Assembly: GCF_017876405.1 (NCBI RefSeq)
Contig: NZ_JAGINW010000001.1
Span: 11,669,203-11,733,202, forward strand
Direction of reading: 5' to 3'
Length of the DNA: 64,000 nt
Origin: Kibdelosporangium banguiense
GTDB lineage: Bacteria > Actinomycetota > Actinomycetes > Mycobacteriales > Pseudonocardiaceae
Positions 24,264 to 32,417 of the stretch are shown here, piece after piece. The first letter of the stretch is position 1; every line of letters starts with the position of its first letter. The position numbers were made by a program, and so were the translations under genes. The notes under the pieces are model-generated. The model had not been told where the DNA came from. It ran no database searches and was given only the letters and a program-made list of their open reading frames with translations.

Positions 24264-24812
24264 ATGAGCACCCCCACCATCAACATCCCCGGCTACGTGA
24301 CCGGAACCTGGGCCATCGACCCGATCCACTCGGACGTCTCCTTCACCGTCCGCCACCTGGGTGTCTCAAAGGTCCGCGGCCAGTTCAACACCTTCTCCGG
24401 CGAGATCGTGACCGCCGAGAACCCGCTCGACTCGAAGGTGACCGCGACCATCGACGCCGGCTCCTTCCACACCCGCCAGGAGCAGCGCGACGCCCACGTC
24501 AAGGGCGAGGACTTCCTGCACACCGACGAGCACCCCGAGGTCACCTTCGTGTCGACCGGCGTGCGCCAGAACGGCGAGGACTTCCTGCTGGACGGCAACC
24601 TGACCATCCGCGGCGTCACCAAGCCGGTCACCCTCGACCTGGAGATCAACGGCTTCGGCGACGGCATGGACGGCTCCCCGGTCGTCGGCATCTCCGCCTC
24701 CACCGAGATCAGCCGCAAGGACTTCGGCGTCCACGGCGGCGGCGCAGGCGCGGTAGTCAGCGACAAGATCAAGATCAACCTCGAGATCGAGGCCGGCCGC
24801 AAGTCCGACTGA
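24264..24812 (+). CDS. YceI family protein (lipocalin-like)
   Basis: A 182-residue YceI-domain protein with the signature TWAIDPIHSDVSFTVRHLGVSKVRG, the SFHTRQEQRDAHVKGEDFL segment, LTIRGVTKPVTLDLE and STEISRKDFGV. The beta-barrel binds isoprenoid-like ligands in characterised members. No signal peptide, so it is cytoplasmic, as usual for actinobacterial copies. AAGGA lies 8 nt before the ATG. Codon use is extremely biased to C/G thirds, suggesting high expression. Controlled by the divergent MarR. Confidence 0.94.
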   Translation: MSTPTINIPGYVTGTWAIDPIHSDVSFTVRHLGVSKVRGQFNTFSGEIVTAENPLDSKVTATIDAGSFHTRQEQRDAHVKGEDFLHTDEHPEVTFVSTGVRQNGEDFLLDGNLTIRGVTKPVTLDLEINGFGDGMDGSPVVGISASTEISRKDFGVHGGGAGAVVSDKIKINLEIEAGRKSD

Positions 24813-24859
24813 GCTCCCTCTCTGAAAACTCCATATTTGCGTGCCAACGCAACAAGTTC

Positions 24860-24891
24860 GGGTGGCCGGTCACCATGCCGGCCACCCTTTT
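24860..24891 (+). terminator. Rho-independent terminator of yceI
   Basis: GGGTGGCCGG/CCGGCCACCC, a perfect 10-bp stem with an 8-nt loop followed by TTTT, 47 nt after the yceI stop. The clearest intrinsic terminator in the window. Confidence 0.9.
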
Positions 24892-24900
24892 GGCAGCCGG

Positions 24901-24929
24901 GGATGGCGTGCGGTCACGGCACGCCATCC
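24901..24929 (-). terminator. Hairpin after the small minus-strand ORF
   Basis: GGATGGCGTGC/GCACGCCATCC, perfect 11-bp stem, 7-nt loop. It lies 12 nt past the stop of the small minus-strand ORF at 24942, back to back with the yceI terminator. No U-tract. Confidence 0.55.
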
Positions 24930-24941
24930 GCTTGCACCGTT

Positions 24942-25109
24942 TCAGTCGGCTTCGCCATCGAGCGGGGCCTCGTGCGGGTTGACCCACACGAGGCGAGCCT
25001 GGATGCGGCTGCCGACCTTGAACATGTACAACACGTCTTCCGGCGCCGGCAGGCATATTCGCAGCCCTCGTTCGACTGAGACGACTTCGGCATGGTCGTC
25101 GAATGCCAT
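24942..25109 (-). CDS. Small hypothetical protein, 55 aa
   Basis: Short ORF starting MAFDDHAEVVSVERGLRICL, with GSRIQARLVWVNPHEAPL near the end. I do not recognise the family. Its third codon positions are mostly G or C and a strong hairpin lies 12 nt beyond its stop codon, both as expected of a real gene; the ribosome-binding site is weak. Its 5' end overlaps the start of the divergent DUF5753 gene by 18 bp. It could be a partner of the WhiJ-like/DUF397 pair or a chance ORF. Confidence 0.4.
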   Translation of the reverse strand: MAFDDHAEVVSVERGLRICLPAPEDVLYMFKVGSRIQARLVWVNPHEAPLDGEAD

Positions 25110-25826
25110 GCCCCAGGCGGCGACCTGGCCGTGTCCCAGGGCGTTCTGGCCCGGACTGTGGATGCGCTGAGCATTCCCGCCGACGTGGCGTCCCAATTGG
25201 ACACGCTGCGCCGCAAAGCCGAAGAACCCGGCTGGTGGCAGGACTACGGCGACATCCTGTCCGAAGCAGTGCAGATGCTCATCGAACTGGAAACCGACGC
25301 TTCCTGGATCCGCACCTACGAAGGCGAGGTCATCCCCGGCCTGCTCCAGACCCGCGACTACGCCGAGCGAGTCATCACCGCTGTCTCGCCCCACATTCGA
25401 GTCTCTGACATCGACCGCTACCTCGAACTGCGAATGAAACGCCAGAAACGGCTCCGCGAGGGCCAGCGGCTGACCGCGATCGTGGGAGAGGCCGCCATCC
25501 GCCAGCAGGTCGGCGGCCCCGCCATCCTGTGCGAGCAACTGCGGCACATCACGCGCGTGGTCCGCGAGCATGATGTCACCGTTCAGATCGTCCCGTTCAC
25601 CGCCGACGCGCACGCAGCCCTCGGCGACTCGTTCGTGATCATCCAGTGGCCCGATGAGGCCGACCCTGAAGCCATCTATGTCGACGGAGTGACATCCTGG
25701 ACAGTGCACGAGCGTGACGGCGTGATCCGTAGCTACCTGCACGCGTTCGGCTCAGTGCAAAGTCAGGCGTTGCCTGCACGAGAATCACTGGACCTCATCC
25801 ACGATGTGATCAAGGACCTACGATGA
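25092..25826 (+). CDS. DUF5753 (WhiJ/Scr1-like) protein lacking its HTH
   Basis: A 244-residue protein consisting almost only of the DUF5753 domain: RKAEEPGWWQDYGDIL, ELETDASWIRTYEGEVIPGL with LQTRDYAERV, and the C-terminal FVIIQWPDEADPEAIYVDG. Full-length relatives begin with an XRE helix-turn-helix; here only its last helix (GVLARTVDALSIPADVASQL) remains and no HTH is encoded upstream in any plus frame. The gene is therefore 5'-truncated or a natural HTH-less form. ATG 25092 is the first available start. The DUF397 gene follows with an ATGA overlap, as in WhiJ/BldB-type pairs. Confidence 0.78.
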   Translation: MVVECHAPGGDLAVSQGVLARTVDALSIPADVASQLDTLRRKAEEPGWWQDYGDILSEAVQMLIELETDASWIRTYEGEVIPGLLQTRDYAERVITAVSPHIRVSDIDRYLELRMKRQKRLREGQRLTAIVGEAAIRQQVGGPAILCEQLRHITRVVREHDVTVQIVPFTADAHAALGDSFVIIQWPDEADPEAIYVDGVTSWTVHERDGVIRSYLHAFGSVQSQALPARESLDLIHDVIKDLR

Positions 25827-26179
25827 CCACCGACTCCCCCACCACGTGGCGCAAGAGCAGCTACAGCACTGGCACCGGCAACTGCGTCGAGGTCGCCCCG
25901 GCCGCCGACGGCGTCGTCATCCGGCACAGCAAGCACCCAGCCGCAGGGACGATCGCCTTCCCTGACCATGCCTGGACGGCCTTCGTCCGCGACGCCTCCG
26001 AAGACAGCGCCACAAGCGCGAACGGGATCGCCTCCATCACCAAGGCCGGCACCGACACTCTCGTCAGGTCGTTAACCACCGACGTCGAGCTGCGCTTCGA
26101 CAAAGGCGAGTGGTCCGCCTTCCTCGCCGGAGCAGCCGACGGCGAGTTCGATTTCACCCCTCGACGCGCCATCGCCTGA
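25823..26179 (+). CDS. DUF397 protein (BldB/AbaA-like small regulator)
   Basis: A 118-residue protein with the DUF397 signature WRKSSYSTGTGNCVEVAP, VIRHSKHP and FPDHAWTAFV, followed by a second, weaker half (VELRFDKGEWSAFLAGAADGEFDF) resembling the C-terminal part of the domain, so it is a partial tandem. DUF397 proteins pair with WhiJ-like HTH proteins in developmental and antibiotic control. The start overlaps the DUF5753 gene stop. The gap to the HIT gene (104 bp) has no further gene. Confidence 0.88.
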   Translation: MTTDSPTTWRKSSYSTGTGNCVEVAPAADGVVIRHSKHPAAGTIAFPDHAWTAFVRDASEDSATSANGIASITKAGTDTLVRSLTTDVELRFDKGEWSAFLAGAADGEFDFTPRRAIA

Positions 26180-26283
26180 CCAAACCGGCAAAGCCGAGCC
26201 GGACCCCGCCCGTTCAAGGTGTACTTAAAAGGCTCCGGATTGCTGGGTCGCCGTTGGAAAACCGATCACAAGCCCGCTGCGCT

Positions 26284-26832
26284 CTACTCGGTTTTCCACG
26301 CGTCGGCCAGTAGTTGGCGGGTCTCTCCCAGCAGTTGGGGCAGGACTTTGGTGTGGCCGATCACGGGCATGAAGTTTGCGTCGCCGCCCCAGCGGGGGAC
26401 CAGGTGCTGGTGCAGGTGGGCGGCGATTCCGGCGCCGGCGATGACGCCCTGGTTCATGCCTATGTTGAAGCCGTGCGGAGCGGCGACGGCTCGGCCGACA
26501 CGCATGGCTCGCTGGGTGAACTCGGCCAGTTCCAGGGTCTCCGCGACTGACAGTTCGGTGTAGTCGGCGACATGGCGGTAGGGCACGACCATGAGGTGGC
26601 CTGGGTTGTACGGGTACAGGTTCAGCAGTGCGTAGACGAGTTCGCCACGGGCCACTATCAACGCTGAGACGTCGTCGAGCTCCACGACCTGGCAGAACGG
26701 ACAGCCTTCGGCGGCGCCGTCCTCGGGCTTGTTCTCGCCTTTGATGTAGGCCATCCGGTGCGGGGTCCAGAGGCGTTGCAGGGCGTCGGGTTCGCCGACG
26801 CCCTGCTGCTCGACCAGTTCGGGGTCTGTCAC
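26284..26832 (-). CDS. HIT-family Ap4A phosphorylase-like protein
   Basis: A 182-residue histidine-triad protein with the catalytic HLHQHLV (HxHxHxx) and the GCPFCQ zinc-type pair upstream, plus YPYNPGHLMVVPYRHV. By sequence and position it corresponds to M. tuberculosis Rv2613c, a diadenosine tetraphosphate phosphorylase. GTG 26832 overlaps the thrS stop (GTGA). In M. tuberculosis pgsA follows directly; here YceI/MarR and the WhiJ-like pair are inserted. Confidence 0.93.
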   Translation of the reverse strand: MTDPELVEQQGVGEPDALQRLWTPHRMAYIKGENKPEDGAAEGCPFCQVVELDDVSALIVARGELVYALLNLYPYNPGHLMVVPYRHVADYTELSVAETLELAEFTQRAMRVGRAVAAPHGFNIGMNQGVIAGAGIAAHLHQHLVPRWGGDANFMPVIGHTKVLPQLLGETRQLLADAWKTE

Positions 26833-28886
26833 AGCGTCGCCTGGACGGTTTCGGCCGTCGGCGAGCTGTTCTCGCGGCGATCGATCCACGCGATGATCGT
26901 TTCCACTGCGCGGTCGACTGGGATGCCGTTGATCTGGGTGCCGTCGCGGAAGCGGAACGACACCGCGCCCGCTTCGACGTCCTTCGCGCCCGCGAGGAGC
27001 ATGAAGGGGACCTTCTGCAGGGTGTGGTTGCGGATCTTCTTCTGCATCCGGTCGTCGGAGTAGTCCAGCTCGACGCGTACGCCGCGGGACTGCAGGGCCT
27101 TCGAGACCTGCTGCAGGTGTTCGACGTGCTCGTCGGCGATCGGGATACCGACCACCTGCACCGGCGCGAGCCAGGCCGGGAAGGCGCCCGCGTAGTGCTC
27201 GGTCAGGACGCCGAAGAACCGTTCGATCGATCCGAACAGGGCACGGTGGATCATCACGGGCCGCCGGCGCGAGCCGTCCGGGCCCGTGTACTCCAGCTCG
27301 AAGCGCTCGGGCAGGTTGAAGTCCAGCTGGATGGTGGACATCTGCCAGGTACGGCCCAGCGCATCGCGCGCCTGCACGGAGATCTTCGGGCCGTAGAAGG
27401 CCGCGCCGCCTGGGTCGGGCACGAGCTGGAGGCCGGACTCCTCGGCGACCGAGCGCAGCGTCTCGGTGGCCTGCTCCCAGATCTCGGCGGAGCCGACGTA
27501 CTTCTCCTCGTTCTTGGTCGACAGCTCCAGGTAGAAGTCGTCCAGGCCGTAGTCGCGCAGCAGGTTCAGCACGAAGGTCAGCAGCGACTTGAGTTCATCG
27601 CGGACCTGGTCGGGCGTGCAGAAGATGTGCGCGTCGTCCTGCGTCATGCCGCGCACCCGGGTCAGGCCGTGGACCACACCGGACTTCTCGTAGCGGTAGA
27701 CCGAGCCGAACTCGAACATCCGCAGCGGCAGCTCACGGTAGGAACGCCCGCGCGACCGGAAGATCAGGTCGTGGAACGGGCAGTTCATCGGCTTGAGGTA
27801 GTAGTCCTGCCCCGGCTTGCGGACCGAGCCGTCCTCGTTGAGCTCGGCGTCCAGATGCATCGCCGGGTACATGCCGTCGCGGTACCAGTCCAGGTGCCCG
27901 GAGACCTCGAACAGGGCGCCCTTGGTGATGTGCGGCGAGTAGACGAAGTCGTAGCCCTCTTCGACGTGCCGGCGGCGTGAGTAGTCCTCCATCGCCATCC
28001 GGACGATGCCGCCCTTGGGGTGGAACACCGCCAGGCCGGAGCCGATCTCGTCGGGGAAGCTGAACAGGTCCAGCTCGTTGCCCAGCTTGCGGTGGTCGCG
28101 CTTCTCGGCCTCCTCCAGCAGCCGCAGGTACTCGTCCTGCGCCTCCTGGGACTCCCAGGCCGTGCCGTAGATCCGCTGCAGCTGCGGGTTCTTCTCGCTG
28201 CCGCGCCAGTACGCGGCCGCCGACCGGGTCAGCTTGAACGCCGGGATGAACTTGGTCGTGGGCACGTGCGGGCCACGGCACAGGTCGCCCCAGACCAGAT
28301 CGCCGCTGCGCGGGTCGAGGTTGTCGTAGATCGTCAGCTCGCCGCCGCCGACCTCCATCACCTCGGACGTGTCCACATCGGACTTGATATCCACCAGCTC
28401 GAGCTTGTACGGCTCGGCCTTCAGCTCGTCCTTGGCGGCATCGACCGACTCCACCACGCGCCGGGAGAACCGCTGGGCACCCTTGACGATCTGCTTCATG
28501 CGCTTCTCCAGCGCCTGCAGGTCCTCCGGGGTGAACGGCTTGGGCACGTCGAAGTCGTAGTAGAAGCCGTCCTTGATCGGCGGGCCGATGCCCAGCTTCG
28601 CCTCGGGGAACATCTGCTGGACGGCCTGGGCCAGCACGTGCGCGGTGGAGTGCCGGATCACGCCGCGGCCGTCGTCGGTGTTCGCCGCGACCGGCTCGAC
28701 CTCGACGTCTGCCTCGGGCACCCAGGACAGGTCACGCAGCCTGCCCTCGGGGTCGCGCACGACGACGATGGCGTCCGGGCCTTTGGTCGGCAGCCCGGCC
28801 TCCCGCACGGCGGTGCTCGCCGTAGTCCCTGCCGTAACCACCACGCGCTGTGGAGGTGCGGCCAGGACGGCGGGAGGTTGGGACAC
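26829..28886 (-). CDS. thrS: Threonyl-tRNA synthetase
   Basis: A 685-residue class II synthetase: N-terminal TGS/editing region with the HSTAHVLAQAVQ motif (HxxxH of the SAD editing site), motif 2 region VYRYEKSG and TQDDAHIFC, zinc-site Cys in KPMNCPFHDLIF, motif 3 HRALFGSIERF, and a C-terminal anticodon-binding domain. The GTG start 28886 has AAGGAG upstream. First gene of the thrS-HIT unit; the 180-bp upstream gap separates it from a divergent gene and shows no recognisable T-box. Confidence 0.97.
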   Translation of the reverse strand: MSQPPAVLAAPPQRVVVTAGTTASTAVREAGLPTKGPDAIVVVRDPEGRLRDLSWVPEADVEVEPVAANTDDGRGVIRHSTAHVLAQAVQQMFPEAKLGIGPPIKDGFYYDFDVPKPFTPEDLQALEKRMKQIVKGAQRFSRRVVESVDAAKDELKAEPYKLELVDIKSDVDTSEVMEVGGGELTIYDNLDPRSGDLVWGDLCRGPHVPTTKFIPAFKLTRSAAAYWRGSEKNPQLQRIYGTAWESQEAQDEYLRLLEEAEKRDHRKLGNELDLFSFPDEIGSGLAVFHPKGGIVRMAMEDYSRRRHVEEGYDFVYSPHITKGALFEVSGHLDWYRDGMYPAMHLDAELNEDGSVRKPGQDYYLKPMNCPFHDLIFRSRGRSYRELPLRMFEFGSVYRYEKSGVVHGLTRVRGMTQDDAHIFCTPDQVRDELKSLLTFVLNLLRDYGLDDFYLELSTKNEEKYVGSAEIWEQATETLRSVAEESGLQLVPDPGGAAFYGPKISVQARDALGRTWQMSTIQLDFNLPERFELEYTGPDGSRRRPVMIHRALFGSIERFFGVLTEHYAGAFPAWLAPVQVVGIPIADEHVEHLQQVSKALQSRGVRVELDYSDDRMQKKIRNHTLQKVPFMLLAGAKDVEAGAVSFRFRDGTQINGIPVDRAVETIIAWIDRRENSSPTAETVQATL

Positions 28887-29066
28887 GGTCTTGCTCCTTC
28901 ACGAAGTCTGAGTACTGGGAACGCATGGTATCGAGTCCCCGACCAGTGGGTTCTGCCCTGGGTGGGTCCCGCTGATACCTCTTGGACAGGTTTCACACAG
29001 CTGACGCACAGTAACGCGGGTGAACCTGGACTGGTCACCGAATTTTCGCTAGTCAGGGAGCACCCA

Positions 29067-29582
29067 GTGTCCGACGAACCCATCAAACCGCGGCAGCCGG
29101 AAGAGCCGGCGCAGCCCACCGCTCCGGACGGGCCATCCGAAGCTCCCGCGCAACAGGCCACCACACCGCCCAACAAGCCCGAGGAACCTGCGGCCGAGGA
29201 GACAACCACCGAGCACGGGGCCGCGGCTCCGCCTCCCCCACCGCCACCTGTGCCGCCTGCCCCGCCGCGTCAGCCAGGAGGGTTCGGACGGTTCGCCCGG
29301 CACCGTGCGACGCAAATCGTGGCCGCGGGCCTCGTCGGCCTGGTCGTCGGTGGTGGCGCCGTGGCGTTGCTCGACCGCGACGGACCGCGCGGGGGCGGCT
29401 TCAGCAACCACGGACAGTTCCGCGGTGGCCCAGGCGGCCCGCGCGGAGACTTCGGTCCGTACCGCGATTTCCGGGACGGTGACAGGGGCCCACGGCAGCA
29501 GCGTCCGCCACGGCAGGCGCCGGCCAACCCGTCGAACCCTTCCACACCGTCCACGCCGCCGACCACAACGACACCGAGCTAA
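29067..29582 (+). CDS. Proline-rich single-pass membrane protein
   Basis: A 171-residue protein with a long cytoplasmic Pro/Glu-rich segment (about residues 1-75, including a run of prolines), a basic patch RFARHRATQ, one membrane helix (IVAAGLVGLVVGGGAVALL), then a Gly/Arg/Phe-rich external part and a Ser/Thr/Pro tail. I know of no function; similar low-complexity proteins are common in Pseudonocardiales. GTG 29067 has GGGAG 6 nt upstream. Its stop codon overlaps the stop of the convergent DUF305 gene. Confidence 0.75.
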   Translation: MSDEPIKPRQPEEPAQPTAPDGPSEAPAQQATTPPNKPEEPAAEETTTEHGAAAPPPPPPPVPPAPPRQPGGFGRFARHRATQIVAAGLVGLVVGGGAVALLDRDGPRGGGFSNHGQFRGGPGGPRGDFGPYRDFRDGDRGPRQQRPPRQAPANPSNPSTPSTPPTTTTPS

Positions 29583-30214
29583 GCACCAAGCATCGTCTTC
29601 ATCTGGCCGATCTCCTTCTGCTGGGCCGAGATCACGTCCTGGGCCATCTCCTCGACGAACACGTCCGACCCGGTCTGGAGCAGATCAGTGGCCATGACCA
29701 CGGCGCCTTCGTGGTGCTTGGTCATCAGCTCGAGGAACATCCTGTCGAACGCCGGACCGCTCGCCGCCTTCAACGCGGCGAGTTGTTCGGCTGTTGCCAT
29801 GCCCTGCATCTGGTCGTGGCTCTCGTCGTGCGCCGGGCCGCCACCCGCACGCGTGAGCCACGCCTTCATCGCCTTGATGTCAGGACCTTGCGTGTCGGCG
29901 ATCCGGCTGGCGAACGACTTGAGCGTCTCGTTGACCGCGCGGGACGACACCAGGCTAGTCATCTCCAGCGCCTGCTCATGGTGCTTGATCATCATCTTGA
30001 CGTAGCGGAAGTCCGCGGCGTTCGGCTGCTGCTTCGGCGCGGCCTGCGCCGCCTCCGACTGCGGCAGCGTTTTCGCAGGCTCCCCGGGAAGACCCGGCAC
30101 GATCACGCTCGGGCCCTCTTCCGAAGGGTGCTCCGTACAACCGGTCAACGCCAGCGCCAGCACGGCGCCCGCGACCCACATCCTGCGCACGCCCTGAACG
30201 TACCGGAGCGCCAT
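29579..30214 (-). CDS. DUF305 lipoprotein
   Basis: A 211-residue ferritin-like DUF305 protein with an N-terminal lipobox (LALTGC) that predicts attachment to the outer face of the membrane. The two family repeats each have a His-His pair: MMIKHHEQALEM and LMTKHHEGAVVM, with QKEIGQMKTML at the end. Such proteins are suspected metal (copper) binders. Divergent from an LVIVD-repeat protein, a common neighbour of DUF305 genes. Confidence 0.92.
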   Translation of the reverse strand: MALRYVQGVRRMWVAGAVLALALTGCTEHPSEEGPSVIVPGLPGEPAKTLPQSEAAQAAPKQQPNAADFRYVKMMIKHHEQALEMTSLVSSRAVNETLKSFASRIADTQGPDIKAMKAWLTRAGGGPAHDESHDQMQGMATAEQLAALKAASGPAFDRMFLELMTKHHEGAVVMATDLLQTGSDVFVEEMAQDVISAQQKEIGQMKTMLGA

Positions 30215-30311
30215 CGTGTGGGTTTCCTACTTTCGGATGCTTTCCGCAGCTAAACGATCCGCAATACTGTGGCCACCCACCGTGTCCAGCAGTGGGCGAG
30301 AGGAGCCTGCA

Positions 30312-31733
30312 ATGGGGGCGAAAGGTAGAGCGCTCACTCTGCTCGCGGCCGCGGCAGTAGCGCTACCGATGGTGATCAGCGCACCAGCCTCGGCAGCGCC
30401 CGGCGACAGCTACGAGATCCCGGGCATCGACGAGATCCGGCACAGCTGGAACATGCGCCAGCTGGCCAACCTGCCGAAACAGGCACCGTTCAATACCCCG
30501 GACGCGCTGAACACCGATATGGCGTTCAGTGGCGACAAGGCGATTGTCGGCAACTACTTCGGCTTCACCATCTACGACATCCGCAACCCACGGAAACCCA
30601 AGATCATCAGCCAGGTCTCCTGCCCCGGCGGACAGAACGACGTGTCCGTGTCGGGCAACCTGGTCTTCCTGTCCACCGACTCGTCCCGCAGTGACGCGTC
30701 GTGCAACAGCGTCTCGCAGCCCGCCTCGGAGAAGTCCTCCTGGGAGGGCATCAAGATCTTCGACATCAGCGACCCGAAGTCGCCGAAGTACGTCTCCGCG
30801 GTGGAGACGAACTGCGGTTCGCACACCCACACGCTGGTGCCGGACAAGCGCGGCAAGGACCTGTACCTGTACGTCTCGTCGTACTCACCGCGGCCGGAGT
30901 TCCCCGACTGCCAGCCGCCGCACGACCTGATCTCGATCATCAAGGTGCCGGTCAAGAACCCGGCGGCCGCCGCGGTGGTGGCCAAGCCGGTGCTGTTCCC
31001 GGACGGCGGCAACCCCGGCGCGCCCGCGCCGTGGCCGAACCCGACGGTATCGGCGACGACCGGTTGTCACGACATCACGGTCTACCCGGCGAAGGACCTG
31101 GCAGCAGGCGCCTGCATGGGTGACGGCGTGCTGTTCGACATCTCCGACCGTGAGCGGCCTCGCATGATCAACCGCGTGCAGGACAACGCGCACTTCGCGT
31201 TCTGGCACTCGGCGACGTTCAACAACGCCGGCACCAAGGTCGTCTTCACCGACGAACTGGGCGGCGGCGGCCGGGCCACCTGCAACGACACGATCGGTCC
31301 GGAGCGCGGTGCGGACGGCGTCTACGACATCACCGGCCGTGGCGACAACCGCAAGCTGGAGTTCCGCAGCTACTTCAAGATCCCGCGGCCGAACGCCGAC
31401 ACCGAGGTCTGCGTGGCGCACAACGGGAACCTGATCCCGGTGCTGGGCAAGGACATCATGGTCCAGGCCTGGTACCAGGGCGGCATCTCGGTGTGGGACT
31501 TCACCGACTCGCGCAAGCCCAAGGAGCTGGGCTTCTTCGAGCGTGGCCCGATCAACACCACGCTGGACACCACCGCGGGACCATGGTCGGCGTACTACTA
31601 CAACGGCCAGATCTACTCCTCGGACATCGAGAAGGGCCTCGACGTCCTGGAGATCACCGACCCGCGGGTGCTGAGCGCGAAGTTCGTGCACCTCAAGGAG
31701 CTCAACGCGCAGACCCAGTATCACAACTGGTGA
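30312..31733 (+). CDS. Secreted LVIVD-repeat beta-propeller protein
   Basis: A 473-residue secreted protein. It has a signal peptide with an ASA/AP cleavage site, then repeated LVIVD-type blades such as FTIYDIRNPRKPKII, IKIFDISDPKSPKYV, VLFDISDRERPRMI and LDVLEITDPRV. Conserved His-rich segments (GSHTHTLVP, GCHDITVYP, FWHSATF) may bind metal. Function unknown; these proteins often sit next to DUF305 lipoproteins, as here. GAGAGGAG lies 8 nt before ATG 30312. Codon use is strongly biased, as in a well-expressed gene. Confidence 0.9.
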   Translation: MGAKGRALTLLAAAAVALPMVISAPASAAPGDSYEIPGIDEIRHSWNMRQLANLPKQAPFNTPDALNTDMAFSGDKAIVGNYFGFTIYDIRNPRKPKIISQVSCPGGQNDVSVSGNLVFLSTDSSRSDASCNSVSQPASEKSSWEGIKIFDISDPKSPKYVSAVETNCGSHTHTLVPDKRGKDLYLYVSSYSPRPEFPDCQPPHDLISIIKVPVKNPAAAAVVAKPVLFPDGGNPGAPAPWPNPTVSATTGCHDITVYPAKDLAAGACMGDGVLFDISDRERPRMINRVQDNAHFAFWHSATFNNAGTKVVFTDELGGGGRATCNDTIGPERGADGVYDITGRGDNRKLEFRSYFKIPRPNADTEVCVAHNGNLIPVLGKDIMVQAWYQGGISVWDFTDSRKPKELGFFERGPINTTLDTTAGPWSAYYYNGQIYSSDIEKGLDVLEITDPRVLSAKFVHLKELNAQTQYHNW

Positions 31734-31747
31734 TCGACGCCGACCAG

Positions 31748-31786
31748 AAGCCGGTGCGGACTTTCCGAAGTTCGCACCGGCTTTTT
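31748..31786. terminator. Bidirectional terminator
   Basis: AAGCCGGTGCG/CGCACCGGCTT, perfect 11-bp stem with a 14-nt loop followed by TTT. It lies 14 nt after the LVIVD gene stop and touches the stop codon of the converging response regulator, serving both. Confidence 0.85.
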
Positions 31787-32417
31787 ACTTGGTCAGACCG
31801 TGTTCGTAGGCGTAGATGACGGCGTGCACCCGGGTGCGTAAGCCGAGTTTGGCCAGGATGCGGGCGACGTGTGTTTTGACTGTGCCCTCCTCGATCCACA
31901 GCGTGCGAGCGATTTCGGCGTTGCTGAGGCCGTCGGCGAGGTGCAGCAGGACGTCGTGTTCGCGGGCGGTGAGGCGGCTCAGCGCGGCCGTGGCAGGGCT
32001 TGGGCTCAACGCGGCGAACCGGCGAATGACCCGGCGGGTCAGCCGCGGGTCGATCAGGCCATGACCGCGGTGGGCGGCGCGGACGGCGTCCAGGAGCAGC
32101 AGTGGCCCGCTGTCTTTGAGCAGGAAACCCGTCGCGCCTGCCTGCAGCGCTCCGAACAGGTACTCGTCGAGGTCGAACGTGGTCAGTGCGATGGTGGCGC
32201 AGTCAGTCAGCGCACGGATCGCCGCGATCCCGTCCAGCCGGGGCATTCTGATGTCGATCACGGCGACGTCCGGGCTCGACTGCCGGGCGAGCCGGACCGC
32301 CTCGGCGCCGTCCCCGGCCTCGTCGACCACCTCGACATCCGGTTCGGCGTCCAGGACGAGCCGGAGAGCGGAACGGACTTCGGGCTGGTCGTCGGCGATC
32401 AGCACGCGGATGGTCAT
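31785..32417 (-). CDS. NarL/FixJ-family response regulator
   Basis: A 210-residue response regulator: receiver MTIRVLIADDQPEVRSAL, phosphoacceptor Asp55 in VAVIDIRMPRLDG, KDS switch Lys, and LuxR HTH (LTAREHDVLLHLADGLSNAE, VKTHVARILAKLGL). Start overlaps the kinase stop (ATGA). Last gene of a hydrolase-kinase-regulator operon; targets are not evident. Confidence 0.95.
   Translation of the reverse strand: MTIRVLIADDQPEVRSALRLVLDAEPDVEVVDEAGDGAEAVRLARQSSPDVAVIDIRMPRLDGIAAIRALTDCATIALTTFDLDEYLFGALQAGATGFLLKDSGPLLLLDAVRAAHRGHGLIDPRLTRRVIRRFAALSPSPATAALSRLTAREHDVLLHLADGLSNAEIARTLWIEEGTVKTHVARILAKLGLRTRVHAVIYAYEHGLTK

Noticed and set aside
26255..26298. Inverted repeat TGGAAAACCGA/TCGGTTTTCCA as a terminator for the DUF397 gene
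   Set aside because: One arm lies inside the HIT gene coding end, the loop is 22 nt and no U-run follows; kept out as ambiguous.
28887..29066. Possible T-box or other tRNA-sensing leader before thrS
   Set aside because: No antiterminator bulge motif, specifier loop or terminator could be recognised in the 180-bp gap.
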